From contig JBKBII010000004.1 of assembly GCA_046299415.1 (NCBI GenBank), positions 62,001 to 126,000 of the forward strand: a DNA stretch of 64,000 nucleotides, given 5' to 3'. Position numbers and translations under genes: made by a program. The number at the start of each line of letters is the position of its first letter. Position 1 is the first letter of the stretch. Below the pieces are notes generated by a model. It was given only the letters and a program-made list of their open reading frames with translations. It ran no database searches and was not told where the DNA came from. The stretch comes from JBKBII01 sp046299415 (GTDB taxonomy: Bacteria; Pseudomonadota; Gammaproteobacteria; Ectothiorhodospirales; Ectothiorhodospiraceae). Below, in pieces: positions 24,434 through 32,789 of this stretch.

Positions 24434-25324
24434 ATGATGCGGGTGGCCGTGCTGGGTACGGGTTTGATGGGGGCGCCGCTCGCGCAACGGGCTTTGGCGG
24501 CTGGTCTCGCGGTGGCGGTGTGGAACCGGACGCCCGAGCGCGCCGAGGGGCTGGTCGGAATGGGCGCCGTGTGCGCGGCGACGCCGGCCGAGGCGATTGC
24601 GGATGCTGAAATCGTGCTGTGCATGCTCGCCGATGCAGTAGCCCTGAATGATGTGCTGGATCAGATTTTTGCGAGTTGCGGCTCTGGATCGCGGACGGGC
24701 GCGCAGGTGTTCGATGGCAAAGTCTGCGTGCAGATGGGCACGATCGCGCCATCCGAGAGTCGGGCTTTGGCGGCGCGGGTACGAGCGGCCGGCGGCGACT
24801 ATGTCGAGGCGCCCGTGCTAGGGTCGATTCCCGAGGCTCGCAGCGGTCGATTGATTGTGATGGTCGGTGCTGATGATGAGGCGCCCTTTGAGCGGGTACA
24901 GCCTCTGTTGAGGTGTTTCGGTGAGGATCCGACCTGGGCGGGGGCGATTGGGCAGGCGGCGGCGATGAAGCTCGCTTTCAATCAACTGATCGCATCGTTG
25001 ACGCAGGCGTTTGCGTTGTCGCGGGCGTATCTCGAGGCAGAGTCGGTCCCACTCGACGATTTCATGCCCCTGCTCCGCGCATCGGCGTTGTATGCGCCGA
25101 CTTTCGACAAAAAACTTGAGCGGATGCAGCAGCGCGATTTCAGCCGGCCCAATTTTCCACTCAAACATTTGCTGAAAGATGTTCGCCTGTTCGAGCAAGC
25201 GGCCAGTGAGACCGGGGTCGATGCAGACTGTCTGGCGCCGGTGGCTGCGCACATCAAGCGTGTTATCGCGGCTGGACACGGCGATGACGACTATTCGGCG
25301 TTGTCATTGCAACTGCAACGTTGA
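24434..25324 (+). CDS. NAD(P)-dependent beta-hydroxyacid dehydrogenase (3-hydroxyisobutyrate dehydrogenase-like)
   Basis: This 296-residue enzyme has an N-terminal Rossmann motif V-L-G-T-G-L-M-G-A-P near residue 7, V-W-N-R-T near residue 31 (a basic residue after the second strand, suggesting NADP preference). The helical C-terminal domain carries the catalytic lysine segment A-M-K-L-A-F-N-Q near residue 176. Family members reduce or oxidise 3-hydroxyacids, succinic semialdehyde or glyoxylate; the substrate cannot be read here. The ATG has GAGGG five bases upstream. It has no obvious partner gene. Confidence 0.85.
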   Translation: MMRVAVLGTGLMGAPLAQRALAAGLAVAVWNRTPERAEGLVGMGAVCAATPAEAIADAEIVLCMLADAVALNDVLDQIFASCGSGSRTGAQVFDGKVCVQMGTIAPSESRALAARVRAAGGDYVEAPVLGSIPEARSGRLIVMVGADDEAPFERVQPLLRCFGEDPTWAGAIGQAAAMKLAFNQLIASLTQAFALSRAYLEAESVPLDDFMPLLRASALYAPTFDKKLERMQQRDFSRPNFPLKHLLKDVRLFEQAASETGVDADCLAPVAAHIKRVIAAGHGDDDYSALSLQLQR

Positions 25325-25632
25325 GGTGGGATCCGTTGGATCTCGGGACGGGCGGGTTCGTATGCGCTTCACGCAGGGCGTTGCGAGACTGGATTCAGTG
25401 GCCCGGGTTTGACGAAGCTGAACGCTTGAGTTTGGGGGTTGAGAGGGCTGGCCAAGGTTTCTGCGCCGTGATCGGCTGCGGCTGATGGGACTCGATCTCA
25501 CGGCTGCGACGGCCATCATGGGTGCGCGAGTGATGTGCGGGCGTATGCGGATCGGGCGTGCACAGGCTGAGTGGGTCAGTGATGCGTGCACGATGAGTCT
25601 GTTTGTGATCGGTTTTTGTCAAAGAGGTCAAT
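25325..25632. other. intergenic region upstream of ffh
   Basis: About 308 bases without a supported gene. It ends in the AAAGAGG ribosome binding site of ffh. I see no convincing promoter hexamers. Confidence 0.4.
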
Positions 25633-27036
25633 ATGTTCGATCAGTTGTCAGAACGTTTGCAGGGTGCCGTCAAGCGATTGAAAGGGCAGGCGCGACTGAC
25701 GGATGAGAACGTCGCCGACGCATTGCGCGACGTGCGAATGGCGCTGCTCGAGGCGGATGTGGCGTTGCCGGTGGTGCGCGAATTCATTGCGCAGGTGCGC
25801 GAGCGCGCCAGGGGTCAGGAGGTCATCGGATCGCTGACGCCGGGGCAGGCGCTGATCAAGGTCGTGCACGATGAGCTCACGCGTGTGATGGGCGGTGGCA
25901 CGGCCACGCTGAATTTGCGCGCCAAGCCTCCAGTGGTGATGTTGGTGGCTGGTCTGCAGGGTGCGGGCAAGACGACGACGGTGGCGAAGCTTGCACGGCG
26001 ATTGCGCGAGCAGGAGAAGAAGCGTGTCGCTGTGGTGTCGGTCGACGTGTACCGCCCGGCGGCGATTCGGCAGTTGGAGACGCTTGCGCAGCAGGTCGAT
26101 GTGGCGTTTTTTGATACTGATCCGGCGCAGGCGCCGGTGGCGCTGGCCGAGGCGGCGGTGGCGCGCGCGCGGCGCGAGGGGATCGATGTGTTGTTGGTCG
26201 ACAGCGCGGGTCGCTTGGCGATCGACGAAGCGATGATGACCGAGATCAAGGCCGTACACGCGGCGATTTCTCCGGTCGAGACCCTGTTTGTCGTTGATGC
26301 GATGACCGGTCAGGACGCGGCCAACACGGCGAAGGCGTTTCATGAGGCGCTGCCGTTGACCGGCGTGGTGTTGACCAAGACAGATGGCGATGCGCGCGGT
26401 GGCGCGGCGTTGTCAGTGCGGCACGTGACGGGTGCGCCGATCAAGTTTCTCGGTGTCGGCGAGAAGAATGATGCGCTCGAGGCGTTCCATCCTGAGCGCA
26501 TCGTTTCGCGGATGCTCGGGATGGGCGATGTGCTGTCTCTGGTTGAGGAGGCGACGCGGCAGGTCGACGAGCAGAAAGCGCGCAAGCTGGCGACCAAGAT
26601 CAGAAAGGGCCGGCTGTTTGACATGAATGACTTGCACGATCAACTGAGTCAGATGGAGAAGATGGGCGGACTTTCAAATCTGATCGACAAGCTGCCCGGT
26701 AATATGGCGTCGAAGTTGAACGCCCAGCAGGCCGACGCGGGACAGCGGGAAATGCGCCGCATGGTTGCGATCATTCGCTCGATGACGCCGGCCGAGCGCG
26801 CGAAGCCCGAGTTGATCAATGGGTCTCGTAAGCGCCGTATTGCGGCGGGCTCGGGGGTGCAGATTCAGGACGTGAATCGATTGCTGAAGCAGCACACGAT
26901 GATGGCCAAGACGATGAAGAAAGTCGGCAAGGGCGGCGGCATGGCCAATATGATGCGCGGTTTGGCGGGCAAGTTTCCGGGCGGTGGTTTCGGTGGCCCG
27001 GGAGGGATGCCTGGCGGTGGTCTGCCGTTTCGCTAG
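25633..27036 (+). CDS. ffh: signal recognition particle protein Ffh (SRP54)
   Basis: This 467-residue SRP GTPase has the N domain at residues 1-90 and the G domain with G-L-Q-G-A-G-K-T-T-T near residue 104, D-T/S-A-G-R-L-type G3 as D-S-A-G-R, and T-K-T-D-G-D. The methionine-rich M domain (from about 325) holds the G-S-x-x-R-I-type signature as G-S-R-K-R-R-I-A-A-G-S-G. The C-terminus ends in a Gly-rich tail. It binds 4.5S RNA and signal sequences and targets nascent membrane proteins to FtsY. The ATG has AGAGG eight bases upstream. The usual neighbours rpsP-rimM-trmD-rplS are not beside it. Confidence 0.97.
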   Translation: MFDQLSERLQGAVKRLKGQARLTDENVADALRDVRMALLEADVALPVVREFIAQVRERARGQEVIGSLTPGQALIKVVHDELTRVMGGGTATLNLRAKPPVVMLVAGLQGAGKTTTVAKLARRLREQEKKRVAVVSVDVYRPAAIRQLETLAQQVDVAFFDTDPAQAPVALAEAAVARARREGIDVLLVDSAGRLAIDEAMMTEIKAVHAAISPVETLFVVDAMTGQDAANTAKAFHEALPLTGVVLTKTDGDARGGAALSVRHVTGAPIKFLGVGEKNDALEAFHPERIVSRMLGMGDVLSLVEEATRQVDEQKARKLATKIRKGRLFDMNDLHDQLSQMEKMGGLSNLIDKLPGNMASKLNAQQADAGQREMRRMVAIIRSMTPAERAKPELINGSRKRRIAAGSGVQIQDVNRLLKQHTMMAKTMKKVGKGGGMANMMRGLAGKFPGGGFGGPGGMPGGGLPFR

Positions 27037-27413
27037 TCGTTGCTGAAGCTGTGCGCCTTTGATCATCGTGACTTCATTCGAGGGCGCGTGTCCCCGGGGC
27101 GTGATGTCTGTGGGCGTGGTTTTCTGTTTGGGCCTCGCGCGGCGCGCCTGATGCTCGCGGACGCGCGAACACGGTGATGGATGATCCACTCGGGCTGGAC
27201 CCAGTCGGGCTAGGCGCCGTTCCGGGAGGTGTCGCGATGATCGCCGGCGGTTCGCGCGGTTGGCCACGAATCGGGTTTGTGGGCGCAGCGTGATCGCCTG
27301 CCGAGTCCATGCGTTGCAGGGTCCGTCGGCGGGTGTGCGGCGGGGCCGGCTGGTTCAGCGTCTGGCTGCGCGGGGGCGTGCGGAATGCGGTGAGCGTCGC
27401 TCCGGGCGTGCTT
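27037..27413. other. intergenic region between convergent ffh and globin genes
   Basis: Nothing supported in 377 bases. As both flanking genes end here, one or two terminators are expected, but no stem followed by a T-run is evident. Confidence 0.4.
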
Positions 27414-27815
27414 TCAGTAGTGCGCTTTGAACAGGGCAATCGCGGGTGTGAGCGCGGTGCGCCAAGTGGTTTCGAGCGCGGGATTCCATTGGGGGTCGCA
27501 TTCGGCGAGTGTGGCGATCCAGCAGTCGAGCCAAATGTCGTAGAACTCGCCAGCGACGGGTACGCGGCCGTGGCGGCTGTGAACGTCGGCCATGCGAGCC
27601 ATTGTCGATGTCACGAAGCTCTCGCCTTCAGCGTAGCTGAGAGCTGTACCAATCGCTTGGCCGAGGGCGCGACGCTGACGCGTCATGTCAACGCCTTCAA
27701 ATAGTGGTGGTATGCGGGGATCGGCCGAGAATAGGCGTTGATAGAAGCGATCCGTGAGTTGGCCGGAGCGCTGAGCACGTCCGAAGCAGGCGTGTAGTGC
27801 TGAGTAATTGGGCAT
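27414..27815 (-). CDS. single-domain globin
   Basis: This 133-residue protein has a globin-like layout. An F-Y-Q-R-L-F segment followed by D-P-R-I-P-P-L-F lies at about residues 24-39, and D-M-T-R-Q-R-R-A-L near residue 43. The likely haem-ligating histidine region H-S-R-H-G-R-V-P lies near residue 80, with an aromatic-rich G-H helix part after it. Such proteins bind haem and oxygen or NO; the biological role here is open. It reads leftward, convergent with ffh, 148 bases after the yhcB/zapG gene on the same strand. Confidence 0.75.
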   Translation of the reverse strand: MPNYSALHACFGRAQRSGQLTDRFYQRLFSADPRIPPLFEGVDMTRQRRALGQAIGTALSYAEGESFVTSTMARMADVHSRHGRVPVAGEFYDIWLDCWIATLAECDPQWNPALETTWRTALTPAIALFKAHY

Positions 27816-27963
27816 GGCGTGATGGGTGATTCTGCTGGTTGGTATCGGGTTTCGACAGTGGTCGATCGTGTCTCAGGCCATCGCGGTTTGGTACGTTTAC
27901 TATCGTCGCAGCCATTGTTGCAGCAATTGCTGCGACGATCGATCCGTTGAGTGAGCCGACGAG

Positions 27964-28479
27964 TCAATCGGCGCGGGGTTGGCGCGGGATCTCAGTTTCG
28001 TTGTGATCGGGCCGCGGGTCGTAGTCGGTCGGTGGGACGTGGCGCGTCCTTGCGCCGGAGTCTGTTTCGCTGGCGCTTGTGGTGACGCGTTGACGGGTGT
28101 CGTCGCGCGCATTTTGCGGTTCTCGATCAGGCAGGGCGTCGCGCCGAGGCACGTGTGCGAGCAGGCGGCCTGCGTGATCTTCGAGGCGCGCGAGCGTGGG
28201 TTCGTCGGCAAGCGCTTGGCAGCCGTCGGCGAGGTGGTGATAGAGATCGCGGTAGGCTCCCGCCATGTTGGCAAATAGCTGTGAACTGCGGTCGAAGTGT
28301 TGGTGGACCGATTGCTTGTAGTGATTGAGTTCGGCCATGCGTCGCGAGAGCTCTGATTCGAGCTCTTCGATCAGTTTTCGATCCTCGGAAGTGCTGCGAC
28401 CGACCCAAAAACCGCCGATTCCGGCGAGGACCACCGCGAGTATCGTGAGCGCGATCCAGAGTAAGGTTGCATCTTCCAC
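27964..28479 (-). CDS. YhcB/ZapG-like (DUF1043) cell-division/envelope protein
   Basis: This protein of about 171 residues starts at a GTG at 28479 with GGAAG eight bases upstream. It has one N-terminal membrane helix (about residues 5-25), a coiled coil (about 30-60) and the S-V-H-Q-H-F-D-R-S-S segment plus L-Y-H-H-L-A characteristic of the YhcB/DUF1043 family. The C-terminal 60 residues are charged and low-complexity. In gammaproteobacteria YhcB/ZapG is an inner-membrane protein linked to cell division and envelope growth. A longer upstream open frame has no protein-like features, which supports the internal GTG. Confidence 0.88.
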   Translation of the reverse strand: MEDATLLWIALTILAVVLAGIGGFWVGRSTSEDRKLIEELESELSRRMAELNHYKQSVHQHFDRSSQLFANMAGAYRDLYHHLADGCQALADEPTLARLEDHAGRLLAHVPRRDALPDREPQNARDDTRQRVTTSASETDSGARTRHVPPTDYDPRPDHNETEIPRQPRAD

Positions 28480-29621
28480 AGGCGTCTTCCAATTGATTCG
28501 CAGTCGATTCGGTTGAGTAGGCTGAAAACGGCTGGCGGCGGGTAGCCGAGTGCAAGCTAGAGCCCTGCAAGGCCGGGCGAGTGATTGCGATCGGCACCAG
28601 ACGGCGCGAGCGAGACAGCGCGTTCCGGTTGACCAGAGTATGCGTGGGTCTTGCTTGGGGCAACCGGTCGACTCGCGTGAGCGGGCACTGAGACCGGAAA
28701 GCGCCGAGTCCATCGTCGCACGGGCCTTGGCGCGTATGGCGTCGTGCGCGTGCCGTCGTCGGATCGCTCGGCCCAGAGTTGGGCGGAGTTGGGGGGAGTT
28801 TGGTGGTGTGCCCGCTTCTAGCATGCCTGACGCTCTGTCGCGCGCTTCGCTCGAGTATTTCGCTCGCGTATTGCGGGCGCACTCTGTTGATGCTCGACTT
28901 GTCATCCGAGCAGCGAGCGTGGTTGATTCGGTTCGAGGTCCGCTCATTCTGGCGCGATGAATTCATTGGCCGCGATGGCACTGTGTCCGCTGAACATGGC
29001 GGTGGCGCCGGTGGACGTCGCCTGACGGAGAGTCCGGGGAATCGATCGGCGACGCACCGAGCCCGATGACGCACCGAGACGGGATGCCTGCGATCGATTT
29101 CGTTGGCGACTGGGTATGTGAAGGCGGCTGTGTTTAGACACGCAATCTGAACTCGAGCCTAGCGAGATTGCATTGGGTGGGTACGAGGCGCGGGCGCTTT
29201 GGTTGGGAATGGGGTCGGCCTTGAGGCTTGTGGGCGATGCTGATCGAGGCGAGTTGCGAAGGACGATCGGGGCTGTGCCATTCGGAGGCGTCGCGCAAGT
29301 GCGGGCGCGGGAGGGGCGACGGCCTGACCCGGGTGTTCTACCTGGGCGTTCTGCCTGGGTTTCGAGACGATGCGCATTACGGTGGCAGCGTCACCGTTCA
29401 CTCGAGTCCGGCGCGGGTGGGGGTTTGTCGAACGCGTGGATGGCCCTGATGCTGGGCGCGTGATGCGCTGACCATGATGGCGTGGTTGTTAAAGACTGAC
29501 CGCTGGGGCGCGCCCGGGCCGGTGGCGGTTTTCGTCGAGCTGCGTGTGCCGCGGCCGAGCGCGGTACTCGAGGTCTTGATCGGGTTTTTGGTGATTCGTA
29601 GTGATGAAGGAGGGCGCGACG
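28480..29621. other. long gene-poor region
   Basis: More than 1.1 kb without a convincing gene. All open frames here are Arg/Ser/Pro-rich, as in high-GC non-coding DNA. No RNA gene fold could be recognised by eye. The AAGGAGGG ribosome binding site for the next gene is at 29607-29614. Confidence 0.4.
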
Positions 29622-30209
29622 ATGGCGATGATCGATCCATTGATGACCGGTGCGGGGATGGGCCATTTTGATCGTCGTGATCAGATTCGGCGGGCGCACG
29701 CGAGTTTGATGCACATGGTGGTGCAGGCGACCACTGATGCGACGGTGCGCGCCGAGCTCGATCCGATTCTGGATCAGGCGCTGACGGCCGGTTGGTCGGC
29801 TTTGGTCCCTGTTTTGCGACGCATTGTGGCAGGTGAGCGTTCGGAGACGCTGTTGTCTGGTCTTGATGAGGAGGACACGGTGATCGTTGAGTCGATTCTC
29901 GCCGGTTTGCAGAATCCAGCGACCTTACCCGACCCGGATGCGCCGGCCGATGCGTCTCAGGCGGCGCCGGGACTCGCGCAAATGATCCATGCAGCCGCAC
30001 GAGGTGATGCGCAGGCGCTGTTTTGGGTCAGTCAGATGGCGGAGCAGATGCAGCGCGCGGGTGGTGATATGCGGCGGCTCGGCGGTCAGATGAAGCGCCT
30101 GGTCGATGGAGTGCGTGATCCTGACGTGCTGTGCCGCGGGATGTCGGCGGAGGGTGAGTCGTTGATGCTCGCCTTGCTCGGCGAGCTGGGCCGATTGGAG
30201 CGCCATTGA
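29622..30209 (+). CDS. orphan soluble helical protein, function unknown
   Basis: I do not recognise this gene. It encodes about 195 residues and starts at an ATG with a strong AAGGAGGG seven bases upstream; an in-frame GTG at 29601 is less likely. The protein is acidic to neutral and predicted mostly helical, with a Met-rich N-terminus, a Pro/Ala/Asp linker at about residues 105-118 and a C-terminal helical part rich in Met, Gly and Arg. No signal peptide or membrane helix is visible. It stands alone between two gaps of about 1.1 kb, so context gives no hint. Codon use matches the neighbouring genes. Confidence 0.6.
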   Translation: MAMIDPLMTGAGMGHFDRRDQIRRAHASLMHMVVQATTDATVRAELDPILDQALTAGWSALVPVLRRIVAGERSETLLSGLDEEDTVIVESILAGLQNPATLPDPDAPADASQAAPGLAQMIHAAARGDAQALFWVSQMAEQMQRAGGDMRRLGGQMKRLVDGVRDPDVLCRGMSAEGESLMLALLGELGRLERH

Positions 30210-31345
30210 TCCAAAGAGCGCGATCGCGCCTTTCTTTGACGCGCTGCGTTGACCGTTCCTGTCTCGCTTGATGGTCGCTGGCCTGCGGCTGTCGTGGTGG
30301 CGTTGATTCAGATGCGCCGACGTTCTCGGGTTTCCCGCTCGGTGAAGCGGGTCTTTGCGGCTGTGTGATGCGTGAGGACTGCGAGGCGCTGGATGCTTTC
30401 GCGTGTGCCAATGCGGAATCACTCGTTGCGAGAATCATCGCGCTGAGGTGTCTTTGACGTCGGAGGGTTGCTGAAGAGGGGGGGCACGCTGCAAGGAGGC
30501 TGCGATTGAGCGACGGCGCAAGGTGCTTGCCGCGTGGCGACCGGGTTATAACCATCCGTTAGGTGGGTGAGCGAATGTTCCGCGGCGGGCCGAGGCCTGC
30601 GCGCTGAAAGTCAATTTGTGTTGCTCAGGATTTGCGCGCGTCGCTTGCACGTGGTTTTGCGACACAGGCGGCGGTTTCCTTGCCGTTTGCCCCGGAGGTT
30701 TGGTCAGACCGTTGAATCCGCTACACTCGGCGACCGTTTTGCGAGGCTCAATCGGGTCAGCTGATGGGGTGCCGGGTGGCAGCGATGGCCAACGTCGCTA
30801 TGATTTTCGGTTACACGTCTTGTCCGAGCGCTGTTGGCGATGCCTGTTGGCGAGATTTGTGCGGTCATCGGGTGTTGTCTGGCTGTGTTGTCGTCGTGTA
30901 GACGGTCGCAGTGAGACGTGATCAGCGCGGGCTTGAAGGACGCGGTGATGGAGTCGGGTTGATCGGCGTTTGGATGGGCGGCTCACTAGAAACTGGGATC
31001 GAGCGAAGTGGCCGAGTCGGTGTTGCTGCCTTGTCGAGATGAGGCGCTGTGGTCGATACGTTCGTGTGCGTCGGCAGAACGTCGAGCGTATCGGGATGGG
31101 CCGGAGTCGACCGCCGAGGGTGCGCCGACCGCTGTCGGATGCGCGGCGCATGCGGGCCTCGGGATTACGCAGGAACCGCGGCCCAAGCTCGGCGAGTGAC
31201 GACCTCGACTTGCCGCGGGCCCGCCTGAGTGGCGCCGTTCCGGCGCGATCGAGCGGCTCATGAATCGATAAACCGGCCAGGTGTTGTCTCTGGCCTGATG
31301 GATGGCCCGATGAGTGGCCTGATGAATCAATTAGGAGCGGGACCT
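30210..31345. other. long gene-poor region upstream of the pnt operon
   Basis: About 1.1 kb without a supported gene. Frames have compositions typical of chance ORFs. Near its right end it holds a GGCCAG/CTGGCC hairpin and three 12-bp tandem repeats immediately before the pntAA ribosome binding site. Confidence 0.4.
31275..31327. repeat. small hairpin and three tandem 12-bp units before pntAA
   Basis: GGCCAG (31275-31280) can pair with CTGGCC (31290-31295). From 31292 three imperfect 12-bp units follow: GGCCTGATGGAT, GGCCCGATGAGT and GGCCTGATGAAT (31292-31327). They end six bases before the pntAA ribosome binding site, and each contains an ATG in frame with pntAA. Confidence 0.6.
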
Positions 31346-32482
31346 ATGACCGTACGAATTTCGGTTGCGTGTGAACGCGCCGATGGAGAAAAACGGGTCG
31401 CACTGGATCCAGTGGTCGCGACGAAGCTCGCTGCGCTCGGTGCTCGTGTGCAGATGGAACACGGTGCGGGTCTTGAGGCCCGTTTTCCGGATGCGGCGTA
31501 TGAAGGGGTTTCGTTTTTTGATCGTGATGCGCTGCTGGTCGCGACGGATCTGTTGCTGACGGTGGCTCCACCCGGGGTGGGCGACGTCGAGCGCCTGCCT
31601 GAGGGCGCGACGGTCATAGGCTTTTTCCACGCGCACCGAAATCCGGCACTCGTTCAAGCGCTGAACGCGCGGCGGATCACCAGTTTTGCCATGGAGTTGG
31701 TGCCGCGGATCTCGCGGGCACAAAGCATGGATGCGCTGTCGTCGCAGGCCGCCGTGGCGGGCTATAAGGCTGCCATCATGGGCGCTGATCTGGCGTGCCG
31801 GTTTTTCCCGATGTTGACGACCGCCGCGGGGACGATTCGCCCCAGCAAGGTGATCGTGTTGGGGGCCGGAGTTGCGGGTTTGCAGGCGATCGCGACGGCG
31901 CGCCGTCTCGGCGCCGTGGTCGAGGCCTACGACGTGCGCTCGGCGACCAAGGAGCAGGTGGAGTCTCTGGGGGCCAAGTTCCTCGATTTGGGGGTTTCGG
32001 CCGAAGGTGAGGGCGGTTACGCACGGGAGTTGACGGCCGATGAGCGCGAGCGTCAGCAGGAGGCACTTGCGGGTTTTATCGCCAAGGCCGATGTGTTGAT
32101 CACGACGGCTGCGATCCCTGGGCGCCCGAGTCCGAAGTTGGTTCCGGAGTCGATGGTTCGCGGCATGAAACCGGGCGCGGTGATCATTGATTTGGCGGCT
32201 GAGGGCGGTGGCAACTGTGAATTGACGCGCGCAGGGGAGACGGTCGTCGCTCACGACGTGGTGATTCACGGCCCGTTGAACGTGCCGTCACAGGTCGCTT
32301 TGCATGCGTCCGAGATGTACGCGAAGAACTTGTTGAACTTCCTGCAGCCTTGGATCAAGGACGGAGAACTGGTGTTCGATTTTGATGACGAGGTCGTTGC
32401 CAAAAGTTGCCTGACTCGTGACGGCGAGACGGTTCACGGGCCGACTCGTGAACAGATCGGCTCGACCGCGGCGAGCGCATAA
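31346..32482 (+). CDS. pntAA: NAD(P) transhydrogenase, soluble alpha subunit part 1 (PntAA)
   Basis: This protein of about 378 residues is the NAD(H)-binding domain I of proton-translocating transhydrogenase. It is an alanine-dehydrogenase/PNT fold with the R-I-S-R-A-Q-S-M-D segment near residue 120 and a Rossmann motif V-L-G-A-G-V-A-G-L near residue 175. It lacks the C-terminal membrane helices of the one-piece PntA, because these are encoded separately in the next gene. The ATG at 31346 has AGGAG eight bases upstream. It forms an operon with pntAB (10-base gap) and pntB. The complex uses the proton gradient to reduce NADP with NADH. Confidence 0.95.
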   Translation: MTVRISVACERADGEKRVALDPVVATKLAALGARVQMEHGAGLEARFPDAAYEGVSFFDRDALLVATDLLLTVAPPGVGDVERLPEGATVIGFFHAHRNPALVQALNARRITSFAMELVPRISRAQSMDALSSQAAVAGYKAAIMGADLACRFFPMLTTAAGTIRPSKVIVLGAGVAGLQAIATARRLGAVVEAYDVRSATKEQVESLGAKFLDLGVSAEGEGGYARELTADERERQQEALAGFIAKADVLITTAAIPGRPSPKLVPESMVRGMKPGAVIIDLAAEGGGNCELTRAGETVVAHDVVIHGPLNVPSQVALHASEMYAKNLLNFLQPWIKDGELVFDFDDEVVAKSCLTRDGETVHGPTREQIGSTAASA

Positions 32483-32492
32483 GGAGCATTCC

Positions 32493-32789
32493 ATGATCGA
32501 GATCGAAGGATTTGTCGCGTTGTACATCTTCATGCTCGCTGCGTTTACCGGCTACGAAATCATTTCGAAGGTGCCGGTGATTCTGCATACGCCGCTGATG
32601 TCGGGTTCGAATTTCGTCCACGGCATCGTGCTGGTCGGGACGATGGTGGCACTCGGTCACGCGCAGACGCCGCTGGAGCAGTTCATCGGCTTTGTCGCTG
32701 TGGTACTGGCCGCGGGTAACGCGGTGGGCGGCTATGTGGTCACTGAGCGCATGCTCGAGATGTTCAAGTCGAGTCAGGGGGCGAAATAA
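32493..32789 (+). CDS. pntAB: NAD(P) transhydrogenase alpha subunit part 2 (PntAB)
   Basis: This 98-residue protein consists of about three membrane helices (roughly residues 8-28, 42-62 and 68-88). It corresponds to the membrane part of the alpha subunit in split transhydrogenases, with the H-T-P-L-M-S-G-S-N segment conserved in PntAB. AAGGAG overlaps the end of pntAA, and the stop overlaps the ATG of pntB by one base, so the three subunits are translationally coupled. Confidence 0.95.
   Translation: MIEIEGFVALYIFMLAAFTGYEIISKVPVILHTPLMSGSNFVHGIVLVGTMVALGHAQTPLEQFIGFVAVVLAAGNAVGGYVVTERMLEMFKSSQGAK

Noticed and set aside
27964..28947. Full 327-residue version of the YhcB-like gene
   Set aside because: The first 156 residues are Arg/Ser/Pro-rich and unlike any protein; the family begins at the internal GTG with a good ribosome binding site.
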